Shown here in pieces: positions 19,097 through 27,418 of a DNA stretch of 64,000 nt. Origin of the DNA: Marinobacter sp. SS13-12. GTDB lineage: Bacteria > Pseudomonadota > Gammaproteobacteria > Pseudomonadales > Oleiphilaceae. A model generated the notes under the pieces. It made no database searches and was not told where the DNA came from. It saw only the letters and a program-made list of their open reading frames with translations. The translations under genes and the position numbers were made by a program. The number at the start of each line of letters is the position of its first letter. Position 1 is the first letter of the stretch. Location: contig NZ_JASSUA010000001.1 of NCBI RefSeq assembly GCF_030227115.1, positions 1,612,001 through 1,676,000 on the forward strand, given 5' to 3'.

Positions 19097-19954
19097 ATGA
19101 AAAGCTCCGATACCACCCCCCTGCATAGGGCGCTGTATCGCATTCTGCGCCCCATGACACGCCTGCTGCTCCGCAACGGTATTCCGTTTGCGGAGTTCTC
19201 AGAGCTGGTCAGGCGTGCCTACGTGGAGGCCGCCCTGGAAGATTTCGCCGACAACCGTAAAAAGCCAACGGATTCCCGCGCTGCGGTGATGACGGGGCTC
19301 ACGCGAAAGGAAGTCAGAAAGCAGCGGGAAATCCTGGCAGGGGAACATGATGGTAACCCGGGCGCCCGGCATGAAAACCGTGCCTCGCGCGTGGTTTCCG
19401 GATGGGTTCATGATTGTGCATTCCAGACCGGTGAGGGCGCGCCGGCAGAACTTCCATTCGATGGCCCGCTCAGCTTCAGTGAGCTCGTGAAGCGCTACAG
19501 CGGCGATATGACCCCGCGAGCAGTCCTGGAAGAACTGATGCGGGTAGGCGTGGTGGCAACCGAGGCCTCCGGGAAGCTGGCATTGCGCCAAAGGGCTTAT
19601 GTTCCGGCGGGTGACAGCGAAGAAATGCTCCAGATCTTCGGAGAGGACGTATCAGATCTTATAGCGACCATTGATCACAATCTGGTGGGCAGCGAGGCTG
19701 ATGGTCAGCCCCTGTTCCAGAGAACGCTGGTATACGACAATATCCCGCCGGAAGTCATGGGGCGCTGGCGCCGGTATGCGGCGCAACAGTCACAGGCCAT
19801 GCTGGAACAGCTCGATACGTGGCTGGGACCTTACGACCGCGATATTGCAGGCCATGGTGATAACAAGGCGACAGGGGAAGCTGTCAGAACCGGAGTGGGC
19901 ATTTTCTACTTTGAAGACCCTGTTCAGCCAGATGGCAGTGGAGAACATACATGA
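19097..19954 (+). CDS. DUF6502 family protein, possible DNA-binding regulator
   Basis: 285 aa, cytosolic. The N-terminal LHRALYRILRPMTRLLLRNGIPFAEFSELVRRAYVEAALEDF followed by SRAAVMTGLTRKEVRKQREIL has the look of two helix-turn-helix segments. The middle (LSFSELVKRYSGDMTPRAVLEELMRVGVVATEASGKLALRQRAYVP) resembles a winged helix. The C-terminal part contains NLVGSEADGQPLFQRTLVYDNIPPEVMGRWRRYA, conserved in DUF6502. No activity is established. It starts a tight operon with 19951 and 20391 (4-bp overlaps), sits 3 bp after operator site 3, and is my candidate for the protein that binds those operators. Confidence 0.82.
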   Translation: MKSSDTTPLHRALYRILRPMTRLLLRNGIPFAEFSELVRRAYVEAALEDFADNRKKPTDSRAAVMTGLTRKEVRKQREILAGEHDGNPGARHENRASRVVSGWVHDCAFQTGEGAPAELPFDGPLSFSELVKRYSGDMTPRAVLEELMRVGVVATEASGKLALRQRAYVPAGDSEEMLQIFGEDVSDLIATIDHNLVGSEADGQPLFQRTLVYDNIPPEVMGRWRRYAAQQSQAMLEQLDTWLGPYDRDIAGHGDNKATGEAVRTGVGIFYFEDPVQPDGSGEHT

Positions 19955-20352
19955 CAAACCGTGAAACCGTTCCACGAACCGGGCACTGTTGGCAGCCCAC
20001 GGATCTGGTCACCACGCTGCTATCCGCCAGTGCAAGGGAAGTCGTCCGGCGCTGGATCAGCAGCCCTTTTCTGGATGCCAACAACCATCCCACGCTGCTG
20101 CCACTGGCCAGTTCGGATGAGGCGGGTTTCAACGCCCTGGTCGGGCTGGTGAATCGTGATCTGGTGCCGACGGTCATCTTTAACGAGCTGCTTCGCAAGG
20201 GAATCGTCGAGCAGCATGAAAGCGGCTGCCTGCTGTTGCGCCGCAGCGCCTACGTCCCGGAAGTGCCCCACGAGGACGGTATGATTCCCGACACAGAAGA
20301 ACAGATGGAAGCCGGCAGGGCCCTGCGCCGGCGTAGTAACGATTTCCGATGA
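19951..20352 (+). CDS. Short DUF6502-like protein (middle domain only)
   Basis: 133 aa, starting in the ATGA overlap with the DUF6502 stop. VVRRWISSPFLDANNHPTLLPLAS.....FNALVGLVNRDLVPTVIFNELLRKGIVEQHESGCLLLRRSAYVPE aligns by eye with the central part of the preceding protein (VVSGWVHD...FSELVKRYSGDMTPRAVLEELMRVGVVATEASGKLALRQRAYVP). It therefore looks like a truncated paralogue lacking the N-terminal helices. It overlaps the next frame by 4 bp. Confidence 0.7.
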   Translation: MTNRETVPRTGHCWQPTDLVTTLLSASAREVVRRWISSPFLDANNHPTLLPLASSDEAGFNALVGLVNRDLVPTVIFNELLRKGIVEQHESGCLLLRRSAYVPEVPHEDGMIPDTEEQMEAGRALRRRSNDFR

Positions 20353-20390
20353 ATAATGTTGGCCCCGTTGCTGGCCAGGGAGACACCTCC

Positions 20391-21899
20391 ATGAAACCGA
20401 AGTCCACCCACGTGACTACCCGTTTTTCGTTAAGCGCACTGGCCATCGGTATCCTGACCGCATGCGGAGGCAGCGGCAGTGACAGCCTTGATGTCGCGGA
20501 CGGCGGCATCCGTGGCACGGGGTCCAGTGTGGGGCCGGTTTCGGGGTTCGGGAGTGTGTTTGTTAACGGGGTCCGGTTTGATACCGGCAGTCTGAACGGA
20601 CAGGTTCAGAGCGATGACGGCATAACCACAGAGTCGGAACTGGACGAGGGTATGATTCTGAGGGTTGATGGTGAGTGGCGGGATGATGGTCAGGGTACGG
20701 CCAACCGCGTTGAGTATGACGATACGCTCCGGGGAGAAGTCGTCATTACGCAGCCCTGGGACCCGGCAACCAAGACCGCCAGGCTCAGCATCTATGGCCT
20801 GGTTGTTCACATCGATAACCAGACGGTGGTAAAAGGCAAACAGGTTATCGAGCTGATCAGCGGCGATTTCGTCAGGGTCAGCGCCTGGCGACTGCCAAAT
20901 GGGGAGTTCAGGGCCAGCTTCGTGGGCGCTCTTTCTGACTCTGCATCAGGGACCTTTGACCTGGAAAATGAAATTGAACTTGAGGGCCAGGTCAGCAATT
21001 TTGATGCGGACCTGTGCAGATTCGAAATAGGAGATATTACGGTCGCGTGTGACCGTGATGATACCGGGTTTGACGGAATCGGCATTTCCGAACTTGCCGG
21101 CAACCCCTTTGTTGAAGTTGAAGGAAGCTTTGAAGGTGATGTGCTCTTCGCCAGTGAGATTGCAGAGGACGATCTTCGTCGATATCGCAGGGGCGATGAC
21201 GATGACATCGAATTTGCCGGTCCGGTAAGCTCGGCAATTAATCCGCAAACCCGCCTTTTCGAGATCAACGGCCTGTTCGTCCGAGTGACCGACGATACTC
21301 ACTTTGACGACGGGCTGACCGAGGAGGACCTAACGCCTGATCTTCTGATTCAGGTGGAAGGCGACTTCCTCGACGATGGGACAGTTGAAGCAGAAGAAAT
21401 CGCGCTGCGCGAAGGCGAGTCAGAAGTTGAGGGGCGCATTGGCGTTAACAGTGTCAATGTGAATGAGCAGAGCTTCCGAATCGGAGGGGTTCTGGTTCAG
21501 GTCACACCTCTTACCGCGATGGTCCGCGAGGATGCAAACAACATCAGACTCGAGGATCTTGGTGGCCCTGAAAAGGTTGAGGTCAGCGGTATCGAGCGAG
21601 TCAACACCGATGGTGGTGTTTACCTCGAAGCATTCAAGGTTGAGATTGATGATGACCAGGCTGACGGAGAGTTCGAACTCGTCGGTCGCTTGCGAAGCAT
21701 TCAAGGCACTGCATTCAATGTTCTGGGCGTAAGCATCGAGACCAGCACTGGAACAGAGTTTGACGACACCACCTTTGATGCTTTGCTCAGCCTGGTCGAT
21801 GACGGAGAGCGCCCTCTCATCGAGGTCGAATACGATCAGCTCAACAATGGAAACTTGGTGGCCACCGAAATCGAACTCGAAGAAGATGACGACGACTAA
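20391..21899 (+). CDS. DUF5666 repeat lipoprotein (second copy)
   Basis: 502 aa from the ATG at 20391 (AGGGAG upstream); an in-frame ATG at 20349 overlapping the previous stop would add 14 residues. MKPKSTHVTTRFSLSALAI leads to lipobox LTAC (Cys25). SSVGPVSGFGSVFVNGVRF, DEGMILRVDGEWRDDGQGTANRVEYDDTLRGE and the later repeats closely follow the first copy at 17614. The C-terminus is acidic (EEDDDD). It is last of the DUF6502 operon and its stop overlaps the convergent flavoprotein gene by 4 bp. Confidence 0.84.
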   Translation: MKPKSTHVTTRFSLSALAIGILTACGGSGSDSLDVADGGIRGTGSSVGPVSGFGSVFVNGVRFDTGSLNGQVQSDDGITTESELDEGMILRVDGEWRDDGQGTANRVEYDDTLRGEVVITQPWDPATKTARLSIYGLVVHIDNQTVVKGKQVIELISGDFVRVSAWRLPNGEFRASFVGALSDSASGTFDLENEIELEGQVSNFDADLCRFEIGDITVACDRDDTGFDGIGISELAGNPFVEVEGSFEGDVLFASEIAEDDLRRYRRGDDDDIEFAGPVSSAINPQTRLFEINGLFVRVTDDTHFDDGLTEEDLTPDLLIQVEGDFLDDGTVEAEEIALREGESEVEGRIGVNSVNVNEQSFRIGGVLVQVTPLTAMVREDANNIRLEDLGGPEKVEVSGIERVNTDGGVYLEAFKVEIDDDQADGEFELVGRLRSIQGTAFNVLGVSIETSTGTEFDDTTFDALLSLVDDGERPLIEVEYDQLNNGNLVATEIELEEDDDD

Positions 21900-22861
21900 C
21901 CGCAAAGCCGCGAACGGGCTTCCCGATATTCGTTGCCAATACGTTCAACCAGATTACTGACCGTAACCACATCCGTAATCTGGCTAACCCCCTGGCCGGC
22001 GGACCAGACGGTTTTCCAGGCCTTGGCCTCGTCATCCACCGGCTTCAGCTTTTCACCGTAGTCGAGCTCTCCGGCCTGGTTCAGTTTGTCCATGGGGTAG
22101 CCTGCCGCTTCCAGGCTCTGGCGCATGAAGTTGGCAGGAATACCTGAAACCGCCGGAGTATGAATGATGTCCCCGGATACCGCCTCAATAATCATGTTCT
22201 GGTAGGCCGCTTCCGCCTGTGATTCAGTCGTGTTGATAAACCGGGTGCCCATGTAGCACAGGTCTGCGCCCATGGCCTGGGCTGCCAGGATATCTTCGCC
22301 TTTGGACAAGCCGCCAGCGAGCAGGATAATACCGTCAAATACCTCGCGAATTTCATGCACCAGCACGAACGGGTTGATGGTGCCGGCATGGCCGCCCGCA
22401 CCGGCGGAGACCGCTATAATGCCATCCACTCCCGCTTCCGCTGCCTTGCGGGCGTGTTTCTGGTTGGTCACATCGTGGAAAACCAGGCCGCCGTAGCTGT
22501 GCACGGCTTCGGTCACGCGTGTGGCTGCGCCAAGGGAAGTGATCACAATGGGCACCTGGTGTTTCACGCACAGTTCCAGGTCGGCCTCCCAGCGTGGGTT
22601 GGTGCGGTGGACAATCAGGTTGACCGCATAGGGCGCGATTCTCTGGTCCGGATGGGTCTGGCGGAAGTCTTCCAGGCCCTCGTTCATCTGAATCACCCAT
22701 TTCTCGAAATCCTCGCTGCTGCGCTGGTTCAACGCGGGGAAGCTACCAACGATCCCCTGTTTGCAGCAGGCAAGCGCCATCTCCGGGCCGGAGATCAGAA
22801 ACATCGGTGCCGCAACCAGGGGAAGGTTCAGCGAGCTTGTCAGTGATTCAGGTAACGCCAT
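21896..22861 (-). CDS. Nitronate monooxygenase-family flavoprotein
   Basis: 321-aa FMN-dependent TIM-barrel oxidoreductase of the NMO/2-nitropropane dioxygenase family. It opens PLVAAPMFLISGPEMALACCKQGIVGSFPALN, then has VITSLGAATRVTEAVHSYGGLVFHDVTNQKHARKAAEAGVDGIIAVSAGAGGHAG with the His after the glycine turn, IILAGGLSKGEDILAAQAMGADLCYMGTRF as the phosphate-binding segment, and a C-terminal helical lid. Relatives oxidise alkyl nitronates or act as NADH:quinone reductases. The precise substrate is not evident. Confidence 0.87.
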   Translation of the reverse strand: MALPESLTSSLNLPLVAAPMFLISGPEMALACCKQGIVGSFPALNQRSSEDFEKWVIQMNEGLEDFRQTHPDQRIAPYAVNLIVHRTNPRWEADLELCVKHQVPIVITSLGAATRVTEAVHSYGGLVFHDVTNQKHARKAAEAGVDGIIAVSAGAGGHAGTINPFVLVHEIREVFDGIILLAGGLSKGEDILAAQAMGADLCYMGTRFINTTESQAEAAYQNMIIEAVSGDIIHTPAVSGIPANFMRQSLEAAGYPMDKLNQAGELDYGEKLKPVDDEAKAWKTVWSAGQGVSQITDVVTVSNLVERIGNEYREARSRLCG

Positions 22862-22969
22862 GAGAATTCCTTAATTTCTGTTGGAACTTATGTACGGTAT
22901 AAAGGATCTTAGCGTGCTCATTACCGCCTGAAAACGATCAGAAACGAATAAACAACAAGGAGCTCCATC

Positions 22970-23692
22970 ATGGGCGAAGCAAAAAGAAGAAAGGAAACCG
23001 GTGCGCCACCGCCCCGCAAGCAGAAAGATCGCAAGCCACTCTATGCCGGCCTTGGCGTTATTGTTCTGGTGTTTGTTGCGGTTGGTGTGTTTTTCCTCAC
23101 CGCAAACCCGTCCCCCACGTCCAATGAATTGCCGGTTGCAGCCCCCAACGCCGATCCGTTTCCTGCTGAGCTGGATCGTTACGGGGTATCAATGGGTGAC
23201 GATGATGCGCCTGTGGTCGTGCGGGAGTTTGCGGATTACCAGTGCCCGGCCTGTGCCCGCTTTTCAGACGCCACCCAGCAGTTGAAGCAGGAGTACGTCG
23301 ATTCTGGCAAGGTGCGGTTTGTGTACTTTGACCTGCCGCTTCAGCAACACGACAACGCCATGCCTGCCGCCCAGGCAGCACGCTGTGCCGGTGACCAGGG
23401 CGCCTACTGGGAAATGCATGACCAGCTGTTTGATATGCAGACCGAGTGGAGTGGTTCCGGTAGTCCCGTAGACACCTTTAGCCGGTACGCGAATGACCTG
23501 GGGCTGGAAGAGCGCAGGTTCCGCCGTTGTATGAATACCGACCTGCACATTGAAGAAATCGAGCAGAGCCGGCGCGTAGCGATGCAACTCCGTGTCACCA
23601 GCACGCCGACCGTGCTCGTCGATAACGTCCGCCTGACCCGTCCGGGCTGGGGGCAGCTATCCGCCGTTGTGGAGCGTGAACTGGCTGACTGA
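22970..23692 (+). CDS. Membrane-anchored DsbA/DsbG-type thioredoxin-fold protein
   Basis: 240 aa. A basic N-terminus (MGEAKRRKETG) precedes a single transmembrane helix (about 24-44). The periplasmic thioredoxin fold follows with active site CPAC (residues 92-95) in FADYQCPACARFSD, and the cis-Pro loop RVTSTPTVLVDN near the end. Family members (BdbD-like) oxidise or isomerise disulfides. The partner oxidase is not in the window. A strong terminator follows the stop. Confidence 0.88.
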   Translation: MGEAKRRKETGAPPPRKQKDRKPLYAGLGVIVLVFVAVGVFFLTANPSPTSNELPVAAPNADPFPAELDRYGVSMGDDDAPVVVREFADYQCPACARFSDATQQLKQEYVDSGKVRFVYFDLPLQQHDNAMPAAQAARCAGDQGAYWEMHDQLFDMQTEWSGSGSPVDTFSRYANDLGLEERRFRRCMNTDLHIEEIEQSRRVAMQLRVTSTPTVLVDNVRLTRPGWGQLSAVVERELAD

Positions 23693-23722
23693 GGGCTCTC
23701 TCACTCCTTCTTCAAGTTCCTG

Positions 23723-23749
23723 AAAACTCCCGCTTTGCGGGAGTTTTTT
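23723..23749 (+). terminator. Rho-independent terminator
   Basis: AACTCCCGC / GCGGGAGTT, a 9-bp stem with a 3-nt loop, followed by a T-run, 30 bp after the thioredoxin-fold gene stop. The preceding A-run makes it potentially bidirectional. Confidence 0.92.
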
Positions 23750-23862
23750 GTTTGGCCTCAAAGAAACGGAGTGAAAAATGAATTATTATCCACCCGCCCG
23801 AAAAATGATGGATAAACACATGTGGTTGGGGTCGCTGGGCTGGCCCTATAAAGGAGTAAGCA

Positions 23863-24423
23863 ATGAAGAACAAGATTGTTTTGGGGTCTGCGTTTGCCGT
23901 ATTGGCATCGTTTGCATCCGGTGCTTCCGCTCAGGACGCTGTTGAAGGCGGCTATGTCGGCCTGAACTACGCCTTCGTGACTTATGAAGAGGACGGTCTC
24001 TCTGAGGATTTTGATCTGGGTGCGCTCGTCGGTAAAGCCGGGGTGCGGATCAATCCCTATCTGGCTGCCGAGTTCCGTGCGGGTTTTGGTGCAAAAGACG
24101 ATTCTACCAGTTTCAATGGTGCCTCTCTGGACCTTGAGATTGATTACCTGGTAGGCGGCTATATGGTACTTGGCCTCCCCAATGAAAGCCCGGTGTATCC
24201 CTACGCCATTGTGGGTGCAACCAAGGGTGAGCTGACGGCATCCGCAACAGGCCCTGGTGGCTCTGCCAGCGCATCTGCTTCAGAGTCCGACCTTTCCTTC
24301 GGCGTGGGTGCCAACCTGAACATCAATCAGGATTTCCAGGTCAACGGCGAGTACATGCAGTATATCGACAAGGACGGCGCGGAAATCTCCGGTGTCTCCA
24401 TCGGTTTCGCAGTACTGTTCTGA
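23863..24423 (+). CDS. Outer-membrane beta-barrel protein (OmpA-like transmembrane domain)
   Basis: 186 aa with signal peptide MKNKIVLGSAFAVLASFASGASA cut before QDAVEGG. Alternating beta strands GYVGLNYAFVTYEED, GVRINPYLAAEFRAGFG, YLVGGYMVLGLP, YPYAIVGATKG, LSFGVGANLNINQDFQVNGEYMQY and the terminal SIGFAVLF with C-terminal Phe indicate an eight-stranded outer-membrane barrel. The Ser/Ala-rich loop SASASASES is surface-exposed by position. Role unknown. GGAG precedes the start. Confidence 0.85.
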   Translation: MKNKIVLGSAFAVLASFASGASAQDAVEGGYVGLNYAFVTYEEDGLSEDFDLGALVGKAGVRINPYLAAEFRAGFGAKDDSTSFNGASLDLEIDYLVGGYMVLGLPNESPVYPYAIVGATKGELTASATGPGGSASASASESDLSFGVGANLNINQDFQVNGEYMQYIDKDGAEISGVSIGFAVLF

Positions 24424-24605
24424 TCTGCGTCAGCACGTGATTTCCCGGCGCCCTCCCGGGTGCCGGGTTCTGCTCAGAATTGCCCCTGTAACTCCCCGTA
24501 ATACTTTCCTGCGCCCGGATTCGTTAGAATGGCTGCCTCGCGCCCTTGGGCGATTATTAACCATGCTCCGGATTTACGGTCCGGCCCGCAGGAGTAACCA
24601 GACTC

Positions 24606-25616
24606 ATGAGCCAGGATGTTGTTGTCTGCGCGCTATACAAGTTCGCAGTTCTGAATGATTACAAAGCCCTTCGCCAGCCGCTGCTGGATCTGATGCTTGA
24701 AAGGGATGTGCACGGCACCTTATTGCTCGCCCGTGAAGGCATCAACGGCACCATCGCCGGCAGCCGTGAGGGTGTGGATGCCATCCGCAACTGGCTGGAT
24801 GCGGATGATCGATTTGAGGGCATCGACTACAAGGAATCCTTTGTGGATATCCAGCCCTTCAAGCGCACCAAGGTGAAGCTGAAGAAAGAGATCGTCACCA
24901 TGGGTGTGGAAGGTATCGACCCGAAACGCATCGTGGGCACCTATGTGGACGCGAAAGAGTGGAATGATCTGATCTCAGACCCGGACGTAATGGTTGTGGA
25001 CACCCGTAACCAGTACGAAGTGGAGATCGGGACCTTCGAGAATGCCAGGAACCCGGCCACAGATACCTTCCGTGAGTTCCCCGAGTATGTGAAGGAGAAC
25101 CTGGATCCGTCAAAGCACAAGAAGGTCGCCATGTTCTGCACCGGGGGCATCCGCTGCGAGAAATCCACGGCGTTCCTGAAAGAGCAGGGCTTTGAGGAGG
25201 TGTATCACCTCAAGGGTGGCATTCTCAGGTACCTGGAAGAAGTCCCGGAATCACAGAGCCTGTGGCGCGGTGAGTGCTTTGTGTTTGATGACCGGGTAAC
25301 GGTGAACCACAAGCTGGAGCGAGGCGAATACGACCAATGCCATGCCTGCCGCCGGCCGATCACCGAGGAAGACAAGCAGCGCCCGGAGTATGAGCAGGGG
25401 GTGAGTTGTCACCGCTGTATCGACTCACTGACAGAAGCGCAGAAAGCCCGCTTTGCCGAGCGTGAGCGGCAAATGCGTCTGGCAGAGGAGCGGGGCGAAG
25501 CCCATGTCGGTGGCGAAGCTGCACGCATCATTGCAGAGCGAAAGGCCCGAAAAAAGGCAGAGCGTGAACAGCAGGCCCGAAAAAGTGCTTTGGGCGAGCG
25601 TTATGCGAAACCCTGA
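24606..25616 (+). CDS. trhO: tRNA uridine 34 5-hydroxylase (rhodanese family)
   Basis: 336-aa YceA/TrhO, which hydroxylates U34 of certain tRNAs on the way to cmo5U. An N-terminal acylphosphatase-like domain ([21 protein letters not shown]...[16 protein letters not shown]) precedes the rhodanese domain with catalytic Cys178 in [14 protein letters not shown]-terminal cysteine-rich segment ([14 protein letters not shown]...GVSCHRCID) and a basic tail follow. The length and domain order match E. coli YceA. AGGAG is present 11 bp before the ATG. Confidence 0.95.
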   Translation: MSQDVVVCALYKFAVLNDYKALRQPLLDLMLERDVHGTLLLAREGINGTIAGSREGVDAIRNWLDADDRFEGIDYKESFVDIQPFKRTKVKLKKEIVTMGVEGIDPKRIVGTYVDAKEWNDLISDPDVMVVDTRNQYEVEIGTFENARNPATDTFREFPEYVKENLDPSKHKKVAMFCTGGIRCEKSTAFLKEQGFEEVYHLKGGILRYLEEVPESQSLWRGECFVFDDRVTVNHKLERGEYDQCHACRRPITEEDKQRPEYEQGVSCHRCIDSLTEAQKARFAERERQMRLAEERGEAHVGGEAARIIAERKARKKAEREQQARKSALGERYAKP

Positions 25617-25637
25617 TCGTTAAATCAAGGAGATTTC

Positions 25638-26369
25638 ATGCAGTTCAGAACAACCCTTGCGATTGTGTTGCTGGCCGTGTCACCGATGGTGTTTGGTCAG
25701 GATTATGAAGGCTGGGAAGGTGAAGGTGAGGTTGGTGTGCTGATCACCTCCGGCAACACCGAGGAAACCAACATTAACAGTCGCCTTGGCCTGGTATACG
25801 AAGAGGACGAGTGGCGCAACAAGGGTGAGTTCCGGTCTACCTTCTCCGAGACAGAGGATGAGACCACTGCCGAGAAGTACCGGGGCGAGCTGCAGACCGA
25901 TTATAAGTTCGAAGGAAGTCAGTACGTGTTTCTGCGGGGCGCCTATGAGGACGACCGCTTCTCCGGCTACGACTTCCAGTCATCAATGACCACCGGTTAT
26001 GGTAACCGGGTCTGGCAGCGCGGTGAGCGCTCCTTCCTCGACTTGTCGGCCGGTGTCGGTTACCGGTTCAACAAACTGGAGGAGCCTGATTCAGACGGCA
26101 ATCGGGACGAAGAAGAGGCCATCGCCCGGCTGGCGGGCCAGTTCGACTACGCGTTGTCTGAGAATGCCCTGTTTCGCCAGAAGCTGAGCACAGAAATCGG
26201 CCTGGACGAAAACAACACCGTGACAGAGTCCGAAACCTCCGTGCAGGCCACGGTTGTTGGTAACCTTTCAATGAAACTGGCCTACCTGGTACAGCACATT
26301 TCGGATGAGCCTGAGGGTTCGGACGACACCGATACCGAAATCTCCCTGTCGCTGCTTTACGGCTTCTGA
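25638..26369 (+). CDS. DUF481 outer-membrane protein (YdiY-like)
   Basis: 243 aa with signal peptide ending VFGQ. The mature part begins GWEGEGEVGVLITSGNTEETNINSRLGLVYE, the usual DUF481 opening, and continues as long beta hairpins (WRNKGEFRSTFSETEDETTAEKYRGELQTDYKF; YVFLRGAYEDDRFSGYDFQSSMTTGYGNRVW) to a final SLLYGF with C-terminal Phe. E. coli YdiY of this family is acid-inducible; here function is open. It follows trhO by 21 bp and may be co-transcribed. Confidence 0.88.
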   Translation: MQFRTTLAIVLLAVSPMVFGQDYEGWEGEGEVGVLITSGNTEETNINSRLGLVYEEDEWRNKGEFRSTFSETEDETTAEKYRGELQTDYKFEGSQYVFLRGAYEDDRFSGYDFQSSMTTGYGNRVWQRGERSFLDLSAGVGYRFNKLEEPDSDGNRDEEEAIARLAGQFDYALSENALFRQKLSTEIGLDENNTVTESETSVQATVVGNLSMKLAYLVQHISDEPEGSDDTDTEISLSLLYGF

Positions 26370-26378
26370 TTCGAGCCG

Positions 26379-27326
26379 TTAAACACGGTTCCGGAGCCCG
26401 AGCTCGTCCGGGTAGGGGGTCAGGTATTTCTGGGTATGGAGGTAGTCCACCGGTTCCCGCCGCTGGGCCATCCGCAGCAGCGTCATCGGCACCACCAGGG
26501 GCACTTCACCCCGGTGGTAAGCCTCGATCTGCTCCATCAGCACCTTCCGGTCTTCATCGGCCATGGAATCACGCAGGTAGCCCATCAGGTGCTGCATGGC
26601 ATTCACATGGGAGCCGCGGCTCACCCGCAGGGTCATTGCTTCCATGAAGGAGGCAATGTATCGGGCGGCAATGTCTTTCAGCGGCTCTGATTTCAGATCC
26701 CCGAGCATTGGCCCCAACTGGCGGTAGATTTTCTCGGAGTGGGCCAGCAGCTGGAATTTGTGGCGGGTGTGGAACTCAATCAGGGCACGGGCAGTGAGGT
26801 TGTCACCGGCCACGTTCTGCATCCAGTCATCGTAGGCGAACACACGCTCAACGAAGTTTTCCCGCAGTGCATCGTCGTTCAGGCGGCCTTCTTCCTCTAC
26901 CGGCAGCAACGGGTAGTGATGCATAAGTGCCTCCGCAAACAGACCCCGGCCATCGCGGCGGGTCACATTGCCATCAGCGTTGTGCACCTTGATGCGCTCC
27001 ATGCCGCAACTGGGTGATTTGGCCATCAGGATATATCCGCGAAGATCCGCCAGAGTAGGCATTACCTGGTCGATAAATCCCTGCATGGCGTCGGTATGGT
27101 CTGCCGTGCCTTTGGATTCGATCAGCTTCAGGCCATCCTGGTATTCCCGCAGATGGATAGCGGGGCGGGGCACACCCAGCCCTGCTTCCAGCTCCGGGCA
27201 GATGGAGCGGAAATCAAAATGGCGGGAAAGTACCTGGGTGCAAAAGCGGGAATGCTTGTGGCCGCCATCATGGCGGACTTCCTTGCCCAGCAGGCAGGTG
27301 CTGATACCAACGGGAATGCCTGTCAC
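26379..27326 (-). CDS. DUF523-DUF1722 fusion protein (YbgA family)
   Basis: 315 aa, GTG start with GGAG upstream. The N-terminal DUF523 domain (about 1-150) contains three well-placed cysteines, Cys11 (STCLLG), Cys43 (SICPELEAG) and Cys107 (SPSCGM). DUF523 includes TudS thiouracil desulfurases, which hold a [4Fe-4S] cluster by three Cys, so a cluster is plausible here. The C-terminal DUF1722 (about 185-300, HTRHKFQLLAHSEKIYRQLG...HVNAMQHLMGYLRD) has unknown function. It is convergent with the DUF481 gene, 9 bp apart. Confidence 0.88.
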   Translation of the reverse strand: MTGIPVGISTCLLGKEVRHDGGHKHSRFCTQVLSRHFDFRSICPELEAGLGVPRPAIHLREYQDGLKLIESKGTADHTDAMQGFIDQVMPTLADLRGYILMAKSPSCGMERIKVHNADGNVTRRDGRGLFAEALMHHYPLLPVEEEGRLNDDALRENFVERVFAYDDWMQNVAGDNLTARALIEFHTRHKFQLLAHSEKIYRQLGPMLGDLKSEPLKDIAARYIASFMEAMTLRVSRGSHVNAMQHLMGYLRDSMADEDRKVLMEQIEAYHRGEVPLVVPMTLLRMAQRREPVDYLHTQKYLTPYPDELGLRNRV

Positions 27327-27418
27327 AGTCTGTCTCCGGAATTAAAAGGTACCTTACAGGTACGTTTTCCCAGTCTAAACCGATCATATTCTGTGTTGGA
27401 AGTGTAACCTTGATACGG

